Assembly (NCBI GenBank): GCA_014706295.1
Contig: JACSVZ010000008.1
Span: 16,890,159 to 16,954,158 of the forward strand
Reading direction: 5' to 3'
Origin: Lycocorax pyrrhopterus obiensis
Taxonomy: Eukaryota; Chordata; Aves; Passeriformes; Paradisaeidae
Length of the DNA stretch: 64,000 nucleotides
In this document: one piece after another, positions 1 through 12,070 of the stretch
Layout of the letters: each line of letters opens with the position of its first letter
Position numbering within the stretch: position 1 is the first letter of the stretch
Translations under genes and position numbers: made by a program
Notes under the pieces: model-generated
The model's database searches: none
What the model was told of the DNA's origin: nothing
What the model saw: the letters and a program-made list of their open reading frames with translations, nothing else

Positions 1-672
1 ACAGCTCTTCCAGCTTCTTGTAGGCGCTGCTAGTTAAGAGTTCCATAGTAGGCTGGATCTTACTCATTGTGTACAGGTCTCACAATGCACGCTTCTTTTC
101 TGGCAAGTGTGATAAAGAGCTTTTTCAGTACTTATCTCTAGCCTTGATCAACAGTCTGCTACCAAAGGATGTTGTGTTGTTCTGAAGAAACTGCCATTTG
201 CGGCATCAATACTGCTGTGATTTCTTGCATTTTGCCTGTGAATGCAGGCCCTGCTGCCAAAAAGAACTTTCTCACCCAGAATACTTCTCAGCAATGTGCC
301 AAAGTAGATATTGGACAGTTTGCCGGGTGAAGGCCAAACTGTTTGAAATTTAATTTATTGGAAGCTTGTTAGTTTGTCATGCATATTATCGACAAAAGTA
401 TTGACAGGGTCTGTTCTTCTGTTGCATTCATATGTGAAAGTAATTTTTGTCTTCTATTTTTTGCAGCAGCTAATTCAGCCAGAATTCAAGTGTGAAGGCT
501 TTTCCTAATTTAGAGGAATTTTAAGAACTGGAAAATTATGCTACGTAGCTAGCTATATTTGAACACGTCTCTGAATTTACATAATAAATGCCTGACTTTT
601 GCAGTTAGCAGAACTAAAATATGGAGAGGATCAGAACACGATTTAAGCACTCTGTCTTACTGCTGTCTCTAA

Positions 673-710
673 TTTCTTTTGTTCAGATGTGTTTCTTTTG
701 TTCAGATGTA
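673..710. repeat. Two-copy 19-base tandem duplication
   Basis: Bases 673-691 are repeated at 692-710 with 18 of 19 matches. The unit contains the word tttgttcagatgt. It looks like a recent local slippage or duplication event with no evident function. Confidence 0.85.
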
Positions 711-769
711 ATGGGAAAAAAAATCTAACTATTTCAGTACTGGAAATAGCTCAGGACACGGTCTTTGAT

Positions 770-850
770 CCACACCTCCCTCTGTCTTTAGGTATTATCC
801 TCATTTCACAGATGGACAAAGTAAGGCAAGCAACATGTGATCATTTTTTC
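770..850 (-). repeat. Possible MIR-like SINE scrap
   Basis: The words tattatcctcatttcaca and gatggacaaagtaaggca resemble the minus strand of the conserved MIR/CORE-SINE region, where a 'cattttacagatgaggaaactgaggca'-type stretch is usual. The match is short and diverged, so this is a weak call. Confidence 0.3.
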
Positions 851-1059
851 TTAAAGCACTTGGAAATCTGCTACTGAAAAGCATATGAAAAAGCTACACA
901 CTTCTTATACAGTTATGTAGCTTTTCTTTAACATATCCAGTACTTCATCTCAGGCAAACAGAAAAAAGGAAACATTCAGCTGGGATAATGTACCTGCCTG
1001 CAGAGCATTCTGATTAAATTATACACCATAAAATTATACTTGAGTAGGCCATGTAGTAA

Positions 1060-1094
1060 AAATAATAGTAATAACAATAATAATAATAATAAAT
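1060..1094. repeat. Interrupted (AAT)n microsatellite
   Basis: A run of AAT units with single-base interruptions, ending in an AAAT. It is a simple repeat, and no function is implied. Confidence 0.85.
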
Positions 1095-4000
1095 AGGATG
1101 CTGCCTACAAGAGTTCCCTCAAGAGCTCCAGGTAATTTGTGAGGTTTTTTTTTTAAATTCTCATAGCTGTTATTTCTGATATATGGGAAAAACTTCCTGA
1201 AAGTGCATTCAGTTCCTTGTCTTCTTTTGACATCCTGCTGTTGGAGAGTTCTGCATTTTAGTTTTGACTGGCATATAAAAGAAGAAGAAAAATGGGTTTG
1301 AAAAATTAAGGTTAGAAGATGAATTTGTTGTGAGCAGCAGTGAGCAGACAGTGCAGTCGTTACCTGAGAACAGGCATGGCCTTTGAAGAAAGGCTTAGTA
1401 ATTTCAAGTAGATTTCCTTAGGTACGTTTTTGTAAAACCACTGTACCAAGTGTGCAGTGGAGGGTGAATGTTGTTAAATAGAACTTGCCACATTCTAGTT
1501 TGGGCTGTATAGGAATTTTCTGCTTCATACAGCACAGTCTGGATAACCAGAAGGATAAGTTTACTCCTTTTCTTATTTTAATGTACTATTGATTGCCTCC
1601 CGTGGCATCAACTAACCCTGCAGTGTGTGAGAGAAGCACACTCATTTCATTTGAGGTAGCCCACTGACTTCGCTTGTTGCCCAAGACCGAGTCCTTGCCC
1701 CGGTGTTTGGCAGCAGGGGAACTGGTCTGTGGGAGAACGCGGCGGAGCAGGGGAAGGGCGCCGGGGTGCTGGCGAGGAGCAGTGCGGCAGCCGAGCACTA
1801 GATGCCACTCTGAGGCCACAGTAGGAGCTTGGCAACTCTGCAGCATCCCGGCACAGAAAGCTGGGAACGAGAGCTCTCGGAAAGCCCCATGTGGGAGGGA
1901 GACAGGCCGAGCTCCTTGCATACCCCTCCGATGACGCTCAGAGAACAAACAGCGAAAAGGTGAATCAGGGGCCACCGGTGGTGCGTTCGGGCCCCATGTG
2001 AGTCAGGGCCAACAGCAGGTGCTTCGGATGGGAACTAAACCTCCATCCAGAGCTAGCAAATAATCTCCCGACTTCAATGGCTTTGTGCACAGGTGTCCCC
2101 ACTTCTGACCTATTAGCCAGATGGGCTCAAAAGGAAGGAGGAAGAGCGAGGTGAAAGGGCAGTTATAGCTCACTGGATGGGATTTCATGAGAGTTTAAGC
2201 ATGGTTTGAAGACTTGTGGCTCTTATAGTGTTTCTGCTGGTACAGTCGTCCTACAGGTAGGTTTATAAAAGTCTGTGTTCAATAGAAATACAGTTAACAA
2301 CCCCCTCCTTCACTATTCCCATACGTGTCCTAAACATTGCAGCATTGTGCTGAGAACCAGGCATCAAAACTGCCTATAATCTGACTAAACTAATAAGGGG
2401 CATGAGTCACAAACCTCAGCGTGGGTTTTGTGCAGCTCAGAAAATGCAGGAGTATCTGAAGAAAGGTTTGGCTTCTTGTCAGGATAAAGGCTAGTTGTGC
2501 AATTTGGATTCAGATCAAGGCTGAAATGTGGAATGAAGTTTTGATGGGGCAGCATCTTTTCTGGGAAGTGAGTCTGCTTTACTGAACAACTTGAAAGCAA
2601 ACACTTTTTGTGAGTGACCCATACAATACATCTTCTAAAAAGTACTCTCTGTTCATGCAATGTAACGTTAGCAACACAAACACGTTGCTTCAAAGTACCG
2701 AAGAAGCTGTGAACTGCTAAAAGGGCAGTGAAAGCAGAGAAACATATATCTATTTCCTTTTATGTGGAAGGATTTACCAATGCAACATCATAGTTTTGAG
2801 TGAACTGTGTGGCTTGTAGTCCTCAGCCTTGAGGATGAATACATGTCAATCTGGAGGAAACAGGAAGGGATGAATCCTGGTAAAAATCGTAGTCACTGAT
2901 GCGTATTATTTCTCTTCAATTACTTGGTATTCCTACATAATCAGGAATAGCGTGCAATGCATTGCTAAGTGAGTTATGTTAGTCTCAAATAGCAGGCTTA
3001 TAGAGAAAATAAGATTTTCACTGCTGTTAGCTACAGGAGTGTTTTAGGTAGAAACGGTGGAGGTACATGTCTCACAGCTGAGTTTTTTTGGAGTGCTAAC
3101 TTCCTAGGAACACTAGTATTGTTTTTGTGGCCTATACTCTACTGCAACCCTCCCATGTGAACTGTGGTTGGATCCAACCCTGTTGTGGTAGAGATGTGTG
3201 TGAGTTTCACCTTTACAGATTTAAGTACTCAAAAATAACTGCTCTTGGCAAAGTGCAAGTATAATGCATTGCCTGGCTGTTTCATTCTCTACACCAATTG
3301 GTCTGTACAAAAATTAAAAAGATATTTACTGTAACAGGTTTTTAAGTTAGCTCAAATGGTAGAGGATTGTATTTTTGGTGCTCAAGTTCCTATACTTGCT
3401 CTTTGCTGTCCAGTTTAAACATCTGTTATGCTGGGATCATAAATCCTACTAGTGAAACACAGCCAGCATGCCCTAGAAATTGAGTGGCACTTCAGCAGCC
3501 AGTTTCTAGTAAAAAGTATCAGAAAGAAACATTTTGTCTTTCCTGCTACCACCTACCTTCTGGAAAAATTACCTTCTGGAAGAGTGACTGTTCAGTAATG
3601 TACAGAAAGCCCATATGAATTCCTTCTGTTTATCTATGAGTATGTGAAAGTATACTGTCTTGTGGTTGTCCAAGTCCACTGAATAATCCATCTGGGATCC
3701 CTTGGATGTGTGACTAAAGCCTGGATACTTACATAAAGTAGAATGTTGGGTCAGTTTTTCTTTTCCGTAACTTGAATTTAAATGTAGAAATGACTACCTT
3801 GAAGTAGAACATTCTCAGGTACTAAGGAAGGAGTTTGCTCTTTTGTACCTGAACTACACAACCATTACACACACACACACTTTTATCCATGAAGCCACCC
3901 AAGTCCTAACCTGGAATTTCAAGGTTCTCTGTCGGCAACATCCATCTTCTGCACCCTCCTCCTATTAGCATTGATCTACAGGGGAAATAGAGAACACGGC

Positions 4001-4694
4001 TGTGTTATTATATACCCGACTGCAATTTCTGCTCTAGTGATTGAGTGTACATATGGAATTTTTGAAACATGGCCATTCTAACTTATTTTGTCTTCCTGTC
4101 AATAGCGTGGCACTTGTCCAAATTATGGATCGATATCAGCTGATCCTTTTATGTTAAACTATAATGAAGTTGCCTCTCTTACTGGAGATGTGATCTTGCT
4201 TCAGGCAATGCTTTTAACTGAGAACTTTTGGAATGGAAATGGGGGAGAAGGGAAGCAGAAGCAGAGGAATGAGCAAACCCAGAGTTGAGAATAACAGCAT
4301 TCCTTCCTCTTTTTGAAAGAGGTAGGAGTTGGGTAAGAGGGGGACTTGGATATGAGGAGAGCTGCCTTGTTAGGATTTGTACTAGTATGGGTAAGAACTG
4401 TCAGCCTCTACTCTCTTCAAAGTACTGTCAAAAAGCCAGTGGTGGACACTGGGAATGAAAGCCTGGCTCTCTTGACATTTCATGCAACGTTACTTTTAAT
4501 TTCTATTTTAATTTCTATTTTTTTTTCTATTTCATAAAGTTTGTGAAATCAAATAATTGAAAGAACAGGGGGAAAATGGAATGAGGCAAGGAGTGGGGAA
4601 TGAGAGATGTAAAAGGGGATATTAGATCAGCCATTTTTTCCCTTGTGGTCAGGATGAGATCATCTCTACAGTGACTTCTCCAGGTCATTATCTA

Positions 4695-4794
4695 GCTCAG
4701 AAGAGTTTCAGGGTACCAGTGTTGTGTCATAGCTGTAGCAAAGAGCAGCTGAATGCCTATCATTTTATAGGCATTCACTGAAACTCTTCAGAGT
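4695..4794. repeat. Nested inverted repeat, possible hairpin
   Basis: Two inverted repeats lie one inside the other. The outer arms gaagagtttcag (4700-4711) and ctgaaactcttc (4778-4789) are perfect 12-base complements, with three further pairs beyond one mismatch. The inner arms tgaatgcctat (4750-4760) and ataggcattca (4767-4777) pair over 11 bases around a 6-base loop. The inner 3' arm abuts the outer 3' arm, while 38 bases on the 5' side stay unpaired. It could be a relic of a small inverted-repeat transposon or a chance structure. The shape is not a standard miRNA precursor because of the large one-sided loop. Confidence 0.6.
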
Positions 4795-5955
4795 GCCCCT
4801 GCTTTTACTGTCTTCTTATTTCACTTTTATGGACAAAATGTAGAGGGTAACTTTTCCTATCCCATTTCTAGGGTAAAGGGTTTGTGGAAGAAAGGTGTTG
4901 TGTCTGGCTTTTGGAAAAAGAGTCTATAGGGGACTATATTAATTTAATTTTGTAAGGGAAGAACAATGAAGAAGGGAACTTAGTGGGTCTGGAGCTGGTA
5001 GTCAGTGGCTGAAGTCGACAGACACTTTCCTTTCTCAGAACAAAGCGATGCTGGTATTTCGAGGGCATCTTTTTGTGGAACATTTAAGAATAAGGTGGTT
5101 TCTCCCAGAACTGTTTCTGAGCCACTCTTACAGCTCAGTTTTGGCTGCTGTGAATATGTGCAATATTTCTGGATAACCCAGGAATGCCTCCTGTTCCAAG
5201 CGTCTCATTTGTATGTCTGTCCCACATGGGAAGGGAGGTGTGAGGCCTGAGTGTTCACCAGTTCTCCTTAGTTTCTCTGTAGTGGCAGGTGGGCCAGCAA
5301 TAGGGAGGGAGCTGTTGGACACACCAGCCTGGTTCCCCCCCCTGCCCCCCATATAATTTTATAACTATTTCTGATTCAGGAAGCTCTGTATGTGTGTCTT
5401 TCTAAATGTTACTGTTATTATTATCCTTAGTTACTTTATGGAACTATCTAGAATGATCTATTCAAATACAGACTGTTGGATTTGAGAAGCACATGACAAG
5501 ATCTTCACAAGAATTGAAACTGATTGGGTAGGACTGAGAAACTGAGATAAGTAAGGGAAATTAAGGAACTAAGCAAATGGTGTCTTTACTGTCAAAGAAC
5601 AGTAGCTGAGTTGGAAACTGGATTTTAATTGCATGGTCTCATGTAGATAATTTTTATTCCAACGCTATGTCTTCCCTTTTTGGGCCTTAAGCAAAAAACA
5701 CCTAAGTAAGACATCTCCATTTCAGGATAATGCTAAAATGGATAATGAAAAGTTAAGACTATGATAGTCAAGAAGTTTTTGATGTTTTAGTCAGTCTATA
5801 GTATCCACTTCAGTTTTAGTCTATTATTCTGTTGGGTCTCTATGATTCAGTTAGTGAATTTGTACACCTTTTTTTGTCCCCCTTGATACAAGATTGGCTA
5901 CCTATAGCTTTGGGGACATCTTTACAATAGTTTTGTGCTTCTGAGCCTACAATAC
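4795..5955. other. Noncoding DNA, no gene seen
   Basis: Unremarkable AT-rich sequence. A C-rich run lies near 5335-5350. A frame of 81 codons at 5005-5250 has no recognisable domain and no supporting splice or promoter context. I see nothing else in this stretch. Confidence 0.65.
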
Positions 5956-6467
5956 TGTACTAGTTTGAAAACAAACCAGTGGGATATCGCAAGCAAGAAT
6001 TATAATGTAATAGGAAAATTAAAATAAATGCAATAGTACAATAACACTGACAGAGTCAGGATACAACCTGACACCCTGTTGGTCAGGGTGGTGGTAGCAG
6101 TCCAAATGAAGTGTTTCTGTTGAAGCAGTGATCCTGTAGAAGGGTCTGGTCTTCCTCTGAAGGTGCAGTGGTGGTTATGTAGCTCTTGTCCTCTGGGAAT
6201 CCAGTAGGTAAGGGCTGACTGTGGTGCTCCAAACCTCAGATTATATCCAGGTAGGAATGCTTGGTTCCTCCCCCTGGGTGGAGCATCTCACAATGGGATG
6301 ATGTTATTTTATGAATCACCAGTGAGGCTGGATGGCCCATTAACAGAAGAAGAGGGAGTTATCAGGGGTGTGTCATGGAGGAGACAAAGAACACTGCCCC
6401 ACCTGGTTCTAACAGCTGGTGATAGAATACATACTTTTGGTCACATCTTACATTGTAACCTGAGACA
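5956..6467 (-). mobile_element. Solo LTR of an ERVL-like endogenous retrovirus
   Basis: A 512-base unit whose ends are TG...CA; on the minus strand it starts TGTCTCAG and ends AGTACA, so the termini are short inverted repeats. The flanks are aatac (5951-5955) and aatat (6468-6472), a probable 5-base target duplication with one change. Five-base duplications are usual for ERVL-type elements. On the minus strand a TATA-like gatataat lies at about 6241-6248. It follows a putative U3, and an AT-rich stretch near 6000-6030 follows further on, which sets the orientation. No internal gag or pol sequence adjoins either side, so this is a solo LTR left by recombination. The family resembles LTRs I associate with bird genomes, but I cannot give its exact name. 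Short frames inside it are not genes. Confidence 0.8.
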
Positions 6468-8714
6468 AATATCCAAATATCTCAAGAAATATGCATGGTT
6501 ATTAAGGCCTTGGTAAGTGAGGGACCGTGTTGTTTCAGTTGTACAGATAATGAACTGAGAGAAAAGTGATATTTGGGGAGTGGTACAACAAAATTACGGT
6601 AAATCTGGATGGAAAACACTTGTCTTTTTCAAGGGAAGAACTCTAAATTCTAAGACACTTTTCCTTGTAGTGCAAGGATGAGAAATTAAAATTGTGAGTG
6701 CTTTTTATGAATTACAATGAAAGAAGACCTCAAGCATTTCTTTGGGTCTATGGAGAGAATTTAAGAGTTTGGTGATCTTACTGTGAAATGGAAATGAACA
6801 GCTTCTTTTAAAAAACAGCTTAGTGTTGGGAATAATGTTGAATATGAAAAATGGAATTTTTCATACAAATTTAAAAATATTTATTCATCAAGTGTTTTAA
6901 TTCATGTAGTTTTTCAAAAGTGGTTGATCTCTGAGAAAAGAAGTTTTGTTTTGCGGAATCTACATTTTCATCCTGAAAAACATGAAAAAAAAATCCAACT
7001 AGCTATAGTTCCTGGCAAAGAAAATAGAGGGAAGCCCCAGGTTTTTTGCAGATAGGTCTTTCGCTTTAATCATTTCACTAATGTAGGGGGTAAAAAATAA
7101 GACTTGTACTTAGCTTTTCAAAGAGTTTGGTAACCTGTTGGTGTAAATCATCATAGCTGCACTGAGGTCAGTGAGCTCTGGCTGTTAGTCTGCTCCTAAC
7201 TGTGCCACAAAGCTACTTTTTTTTTTTTTTTCCTGAAACAAAAAAAAGCACAGACATCATGTATAAGTTAATACGCTATAGTGACAGGAGATGCTATTTT
7301 CTTCAAGCCTGGGAAGGAAAATGGAGGAGACAAGAAGCAAAGCTGGGAGACATGGAGAAAGAAAAATTAACCCAACTCCAAATCCCACCCCAAATCCAAC
7401 CAAGAAGTTACTTGGCCTTACCACTAAAATCTTGTTTTAGGAGACCCAACATCAGTCACGAAGCAGATGCTGGCAATGCTCCTGCTCAGCAGGAGACTAT
7501 AAATATATGTCCCAGGTCCCACGGTTTATGTGACTATTTACGCAAGCACAAAGTAAATGGAAGTGGTTATCCCTGTTAGCTGGTACTCATTGCTACGTGG
7601 GGTCCATTTGCTTTGCTTCAGTGTCAGGGGCAGCAGGGGAGGAGCAAACAAAGCTTAGAAACCTCAGCCCAAGGAAAATGAAGTGCATTATTGGATGCTG
7701 AAGTAGGATGTTTCTAATAACTGACCCGTTGGTTTGTTTGCAACACCAAAAAAGGTGGAACATATGGAGCAAATTGGAGGATAATTCTATTAGTTTAAAA
7801 TCAGCGTTTTTTTCCCTTGGGCCTGAAATACTTGCATTTAGTATGATTTTCTTTTTGTAAAAAAAAAAAGTAAAATTGAACTGAATTTTAAGAAAGTATT
7901 GCAGATTTGAGTTTAAAGGGGTATACATTTCACATTCAGAATATCAAACTGAATGATCTGGATTTTCAAAAAGTTTGCCTAGGTTGAAATAGCTAAACAA
8001 ATCTGAATAAAATCTGCAGTCAGTGTAAATCTGCATTTTAAAAGCTTGCTCAATCATTCCACCTTAGGCAAACAAATCTTTGTTTTACATCATCTATGTT
8101 CTCATTTCTGAACTGTTTCATACACAGAATACTTGTAAGCCTGGATGATTACGCACAGACTGTTGAATAAAGACAGACTGTGAAACTGGAAAGGGGAATT
8201 TCAGTTGTAGCCTCACTTCATGGATAGTAGGAGAATTACACCTCCAAGGATTTTGCCCAATTATTTTGGAAATTAGAAGTCAGACTTAGCAGGTATAAAA
8301 AGAGTGGCAGTCATGACTGTGGAAGTCCTACGTGGGAGAACTGTGTGCATTACAGGGAAATAAACATCATAGAATTGTAGTTCTGGGCCTTGACTATTTT
8401 CTACTAGCAAACAGGTTACCATAACTGATTTAAACCCTCTCTTGGCAAAATTTAGTTGATTCCAGTGGATTTACAGCAGGGATTAATTTAATCTTCAGTT
8501 TTCCTGGTTTTCAAGCCCAGAAGGACTATTAGCTTATATACTGTGGTCTGCTACACAGCACAGGCTGCAGAATTTCACACAGTTATTCAGCATTAAACCC
8601 AGTAACTGGTACATTTTGAAAAAAGGCATCTTTCTGCAGGGAAAAATTTCAAGGAAAGGCTGTTGGAAAATTGCTGGAATGATCAATTGTTCTTTTTTTC
8701 AACAAGGCTGAGAC
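6468..8714. other. Noncoding DNA, no gene seen
   Basis: AT-rich sequence with a T15 run at 7217-7231 followed closely by an A-rich run, and another A-run near 7860. A 125-codon frame at 7202-7579 starts beside the poly-T and has no domain. No splice-bounded or promoter-like structure is evident. Confidence 0.65.
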
Positions 8715-8812
8715 CTTGATTCTGTTCCTAATTCTGTGGCAGTCAAACTTCCTCTCCATGCTCTAATTTCCATGCCTATAACTTGAAGATAGGATAGTTA
8801 ATCTCATCTGGA
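8715..8812 (+). repeat. MIR-like SINE relic
   Basis: The sequence runs through words typical of the MIR core in the plus direction: a 'tctgttcctaattctgtggcag' type start, then cttcctctccatgctctaat, then tataacttgaagatagga. The order and spacing fit an old MIR or related CORE-SINE, heavily diverged. An L2 3' end is an alternative. Confidence 0.5.
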
Positions 8813-10955
8813 AATAAACTTAAGTTCCACAGCAGAAGACTGATAAATGTAAGTAAAACATCACTCTGTGATTGTAGTCAGATCCCTTCTCTATCCCTTT
8901 TGTTCTGCTGCATTTCTCATTTTGCTTTTCCCATCTGCAGATCTCTGATACTTTTACTGAGTGCAGTAAATGATGTGCTGACCTTCTACTGCCTTTAGTA
9001 CTACCTACTAAAATTTTATCTATGTTTTCTTAAAGAAAAGCACAAATTAAAACAAATTTCTCTAAAATTGCGTGCATTTGGATAGACAAAATGCCAAGCT
9101 AGCTTTTCATTTGTTCATAATACAGCACTTCAAGAGTGTGTGCTGTTGCTGTTATTTACATAGCTGTGTAACGAGAGGGGAGGTTCATGAGGTTTTTTTG
9201 TTTCATGTTGCATTTCAGCTTTCTTTTAGTAATTACTGTAGCAAATCTGTCTGCTGAGTATCTCATAGTTGTGTCATTCCAGCCTCTGGAGTATTCATGC
9301 CATGCTGAGGTTGGAATTCAGATTTTGTGTCTCAAAACACACAGTTTCAAGTGCCCAGAGGCAGTGGTATATAGTGTCTGTGTTATGTTTCTGCCCAGGA
9401 GAAACTGTCCTGCAACCCAGGGACTTGGTTCTGGATTGTCTCCTGATTCAAGTTGAACATTTGTATCTCTCCATGTGAGTATAAAAGAGAACTGACTGAT
9501 GTTTTCCTTGTTCCTAAGTTTTAGGAACAGGGACTGACAGCTGGAGTCTTTGTAAAGAAAGGATCCGTAACCAAATGGACCCATGGGATATAGGCACTTC
9601 ATTAGAGTTCAGTATTATAGTGACAGGTACCTTAGGAGTGAGATCTAAAGATCAGATTATATGGCAAATGGAAGCCCCAGTTTCCAAGTGTGATTTGCTG
9701 TCAGTAATGGTGTCGTGGGCATGAATGTCTCGAGCAATATACGCATCACTGACAGGAAAGGCTCAGGAACAGGGTGCAACTGCTCTGCTTCTTATCTTGG
9801 TTTTGCATTTTATTAGATGCTAGGATCAGTCTAGTCCTTATTGTTTTCACAAACAATGTGAGGATCTTGTCTGCAGACTGCTTTAGGAAGGGTTGGTCCC
9901 TCTCGAGCCTTACCAACAAGGGCTCTGTAGTTGCTCTTCCCCTGTTATTTGCAAGCTGAGTGATACTACACAATCACTGTTGTTTTTGCCTCTGTAGGCC
10001 TTAGGGACTGGTAACAGTTGCTATTTTCCCCATACCTTCTTGGTGCTTTTTCTGATCTCTCTTCTGCTGATACTCCTAGAACCCCCTCTCCTGTTCCTGA
10101 TCATTTGGAAGGCTTGGTCCTGGGAGTTCATCGTGCCTCTCCATCATTCCCCTTGCCTGGTGCTGCCCCTGTTGCAGCCTTGGTCCCCGGGGGCTTGTGT
10201 GTCCTGCCTCACCAGTGTTTGCCTTGCCTGGTGCGGCATTCAAGTGACACCTTAATAAAAAGCTTTCCTCCCTTATCTCCTCTCTGCTGCTGTGCCACTG
10301 GGCTGGGGATCGTGTTCCCATCTCTTTCACACGCACACCTGGTCATAAAACACTGGGTTTGTTTTTAACCTCAAACCAGGGAGCTTTAATTAAAGAGACA
10401 GTGACCTCTTTTATGAGTTTGCTTGCATAGGGTTTCAGGGCTATTGTCACATACAGCTCACATAACAGAGCACCATTGCACAAAGCTCCATTTACACATC
10501 CTTCCCTGGCTTTTTTCCTCTCCTCTTTTTGTTTTCCAAACCCAGAAGGAGGTTGTTTTCTTGTTTACCCCTAGGCAAAGTTGTCTCTCGTGTTAGTAGC
10601 CTATGGCTAACAGTTTCTTTGAAGAGAACCTACCTTTCTTACTAACGTGTGGATGTCGTTAGACTTGGAGCAATGTTATTTTTTAGTCTGTGTAAGAAAG
10701 AGTCTTCTTTACCTTAAATTTGCTGGATCTGAATGACTAGCTAAAACAGATCTTCTGTTCATTCTCCTTAGCTTGTTCTCATAGCTGTATAATGGAATTT
10801 GTGTGTTTCTTATGACAAATACTTTTTATTATTTGCTGTTGCTTTTACCTGTATTCATTAATTTTCAGGTGCAATAAATAGAATTTTTGGTATGTATTCA
10901 AGGATGATATGTGTAGGAACAGACACTAAAACTTGTTTTACACAGAATAGTTTAC
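8813..10955. other. Noncoding DNA, no gene seen
   Basis: Mixed-composition sequence. Frames of up to 116 codons at 10018-10368 occur in a C- and T-rich patch, open on both strands, without recognisable domains. I see no RNA gene, promoter or further repeat that I can support. Confidence 0.6.
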
Positions 10956-10959
10956 ATGT

Positions 10960-11640
10960 AATTTGAAGAAAAAATTTCACAAATACAGATGTGTATTCTC
11001 AAGTACATATATTCAAAGATACATAAACGGAAAGACACACAGAAGTGTGTATGCAGTCCAGAACTTATTTGAGGTATGCAGACTTCAGAAAAAGGCACTC
11101 ATGCACAGAAAAGAGACAGCTGGGACACAGACACAAGGAACCACATAATTGGTGGACTACAGAGGCACACACAGGATATGAACACACAAAAGAAAAAAAA
11201 AAAACCAAACCAAACCATGTGGAAGAGTGTAGTTGCCCTCAGAATACACCTTGTATGTAGACCTCCAAAAGCAGGCACAAGGATAAGCCTGCAGGAAAAC
11301 ATGTATGTAGAAACTGCTGCCCTGTTAACTCTGAAAGTAATTATAAATTGCTGTGGGCACATGCAGCATGTTCAGGTGCTGGAACTCTCACTTGAATTGT
11401 GCGAGATTTTTGCATTCAATGGGGTTGCTTTCAGGAAAAACTCAATTATATGAAAAAAATTGTATTTTAACTGCAAAGCTTGTAGATATGAGAACACATG
11501 CCTTACATATAAAAGCAGATATATCTTGATGTGAATACAGAAACATATTTTTTTACTTAGTATATTAATACAGACTTGCCTAGACACAAATATACCACAC
11601 ACACAGACCCTTAGACACACACAGATATACCCATGTCTAT
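10960..11640. repeat. Degenerate CA-rich cryptic repeat tract
   Basis: The plus strand is strongly enriched in cacag, acacac and acagac words at irregular spacing, for example around 11030-11190 and 11585-11625. A pure A12-type run lies at about 11193-11204. It resembles a decayed CA-type microsatellite or minisatellite rather than a clean array. Open frames here follow from the biased composition and are not genes. Confidence 0.5.
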
Positions 11641-11699
11641 GTTCATTGAGAGAGACTCACTCAATATCTGTGTATGTGTGTGTTGGGAGAGGGTCATAA

Positions 11700-12050
11700 C
11701 CTCCTCCATTCTTCTCCTGAAGGGGTTTGGATAATGAAGGGAAAAGAAATGAGGCCTGGGGCTAATTTGTAGTGGCATTTCCTGGCCTCTCTTATGCCAA
11801 TGAAGCTCCGTTTCATCTTTAGCCTTATCAATTCTGCAGTCATGTGGCTTTCCGCTTGGACGCCTCTGTCTCTTCACCCTCCTCCCCAATCTCCGATGCT
11901 AATGGAAACTTCGTTAATGCCATTAATCTGCTGACCGGGACAAGTCAAAAACATATCCACACAATCTGAGCCAGGGCTGCAGCGTCCTGGGGCTGCCAAA
12001 CAGAGGCACCCCCCGTGTTCACTGCATTCCTGAAGGAACTTCATATTGAT
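11700..12050. promoter_or_regulatory. Candidate conserved noncoding element
   Basis: Texture changes from repeat-like DNA to dense mixed sequence with homeodomain-type words. These include gctaatgg (about 11898), gttaatgcc and cattaatct (about 11913-11930), plus CpG-containing patches unusual for the area such as tccgatgc and gaccggga. It is not open in a convincing coding frame. A developmental enhancer is plausible; the call rests on sequence texture only. Confidence 0.35.
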
Positions 12051-12070
12051 TTCTTTCTTTCTTTCTTTCT
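12051..12070. repeat. (TTTC)n microsatellite
   Basis: Five or so TTTC units in a row directly after the candidate element at 11700-12050. Confidence 0.85.

Larger units (their letters stand above)
1..4694. other. Noncoding DNA, no gene seen
   Basis: AT-rich, CpG-poor sequence with scattered stops in all frames. It holds a short AAT run, a 19-base tandem duplication, a short AC run at 3867-3880 and a possible MIR-like scrap, listed separately or here. Around 1680-1990 the GC content rises and frames stay open on both strands, but no domain, start context or splice-bounded exon is convincing. Confidence 0.7.

Noticed and set aside
6298..6516. 72-codon frame beside 6.4 kb
   Set aside because: It lies mostly inside the solo LTR and runs over its end.
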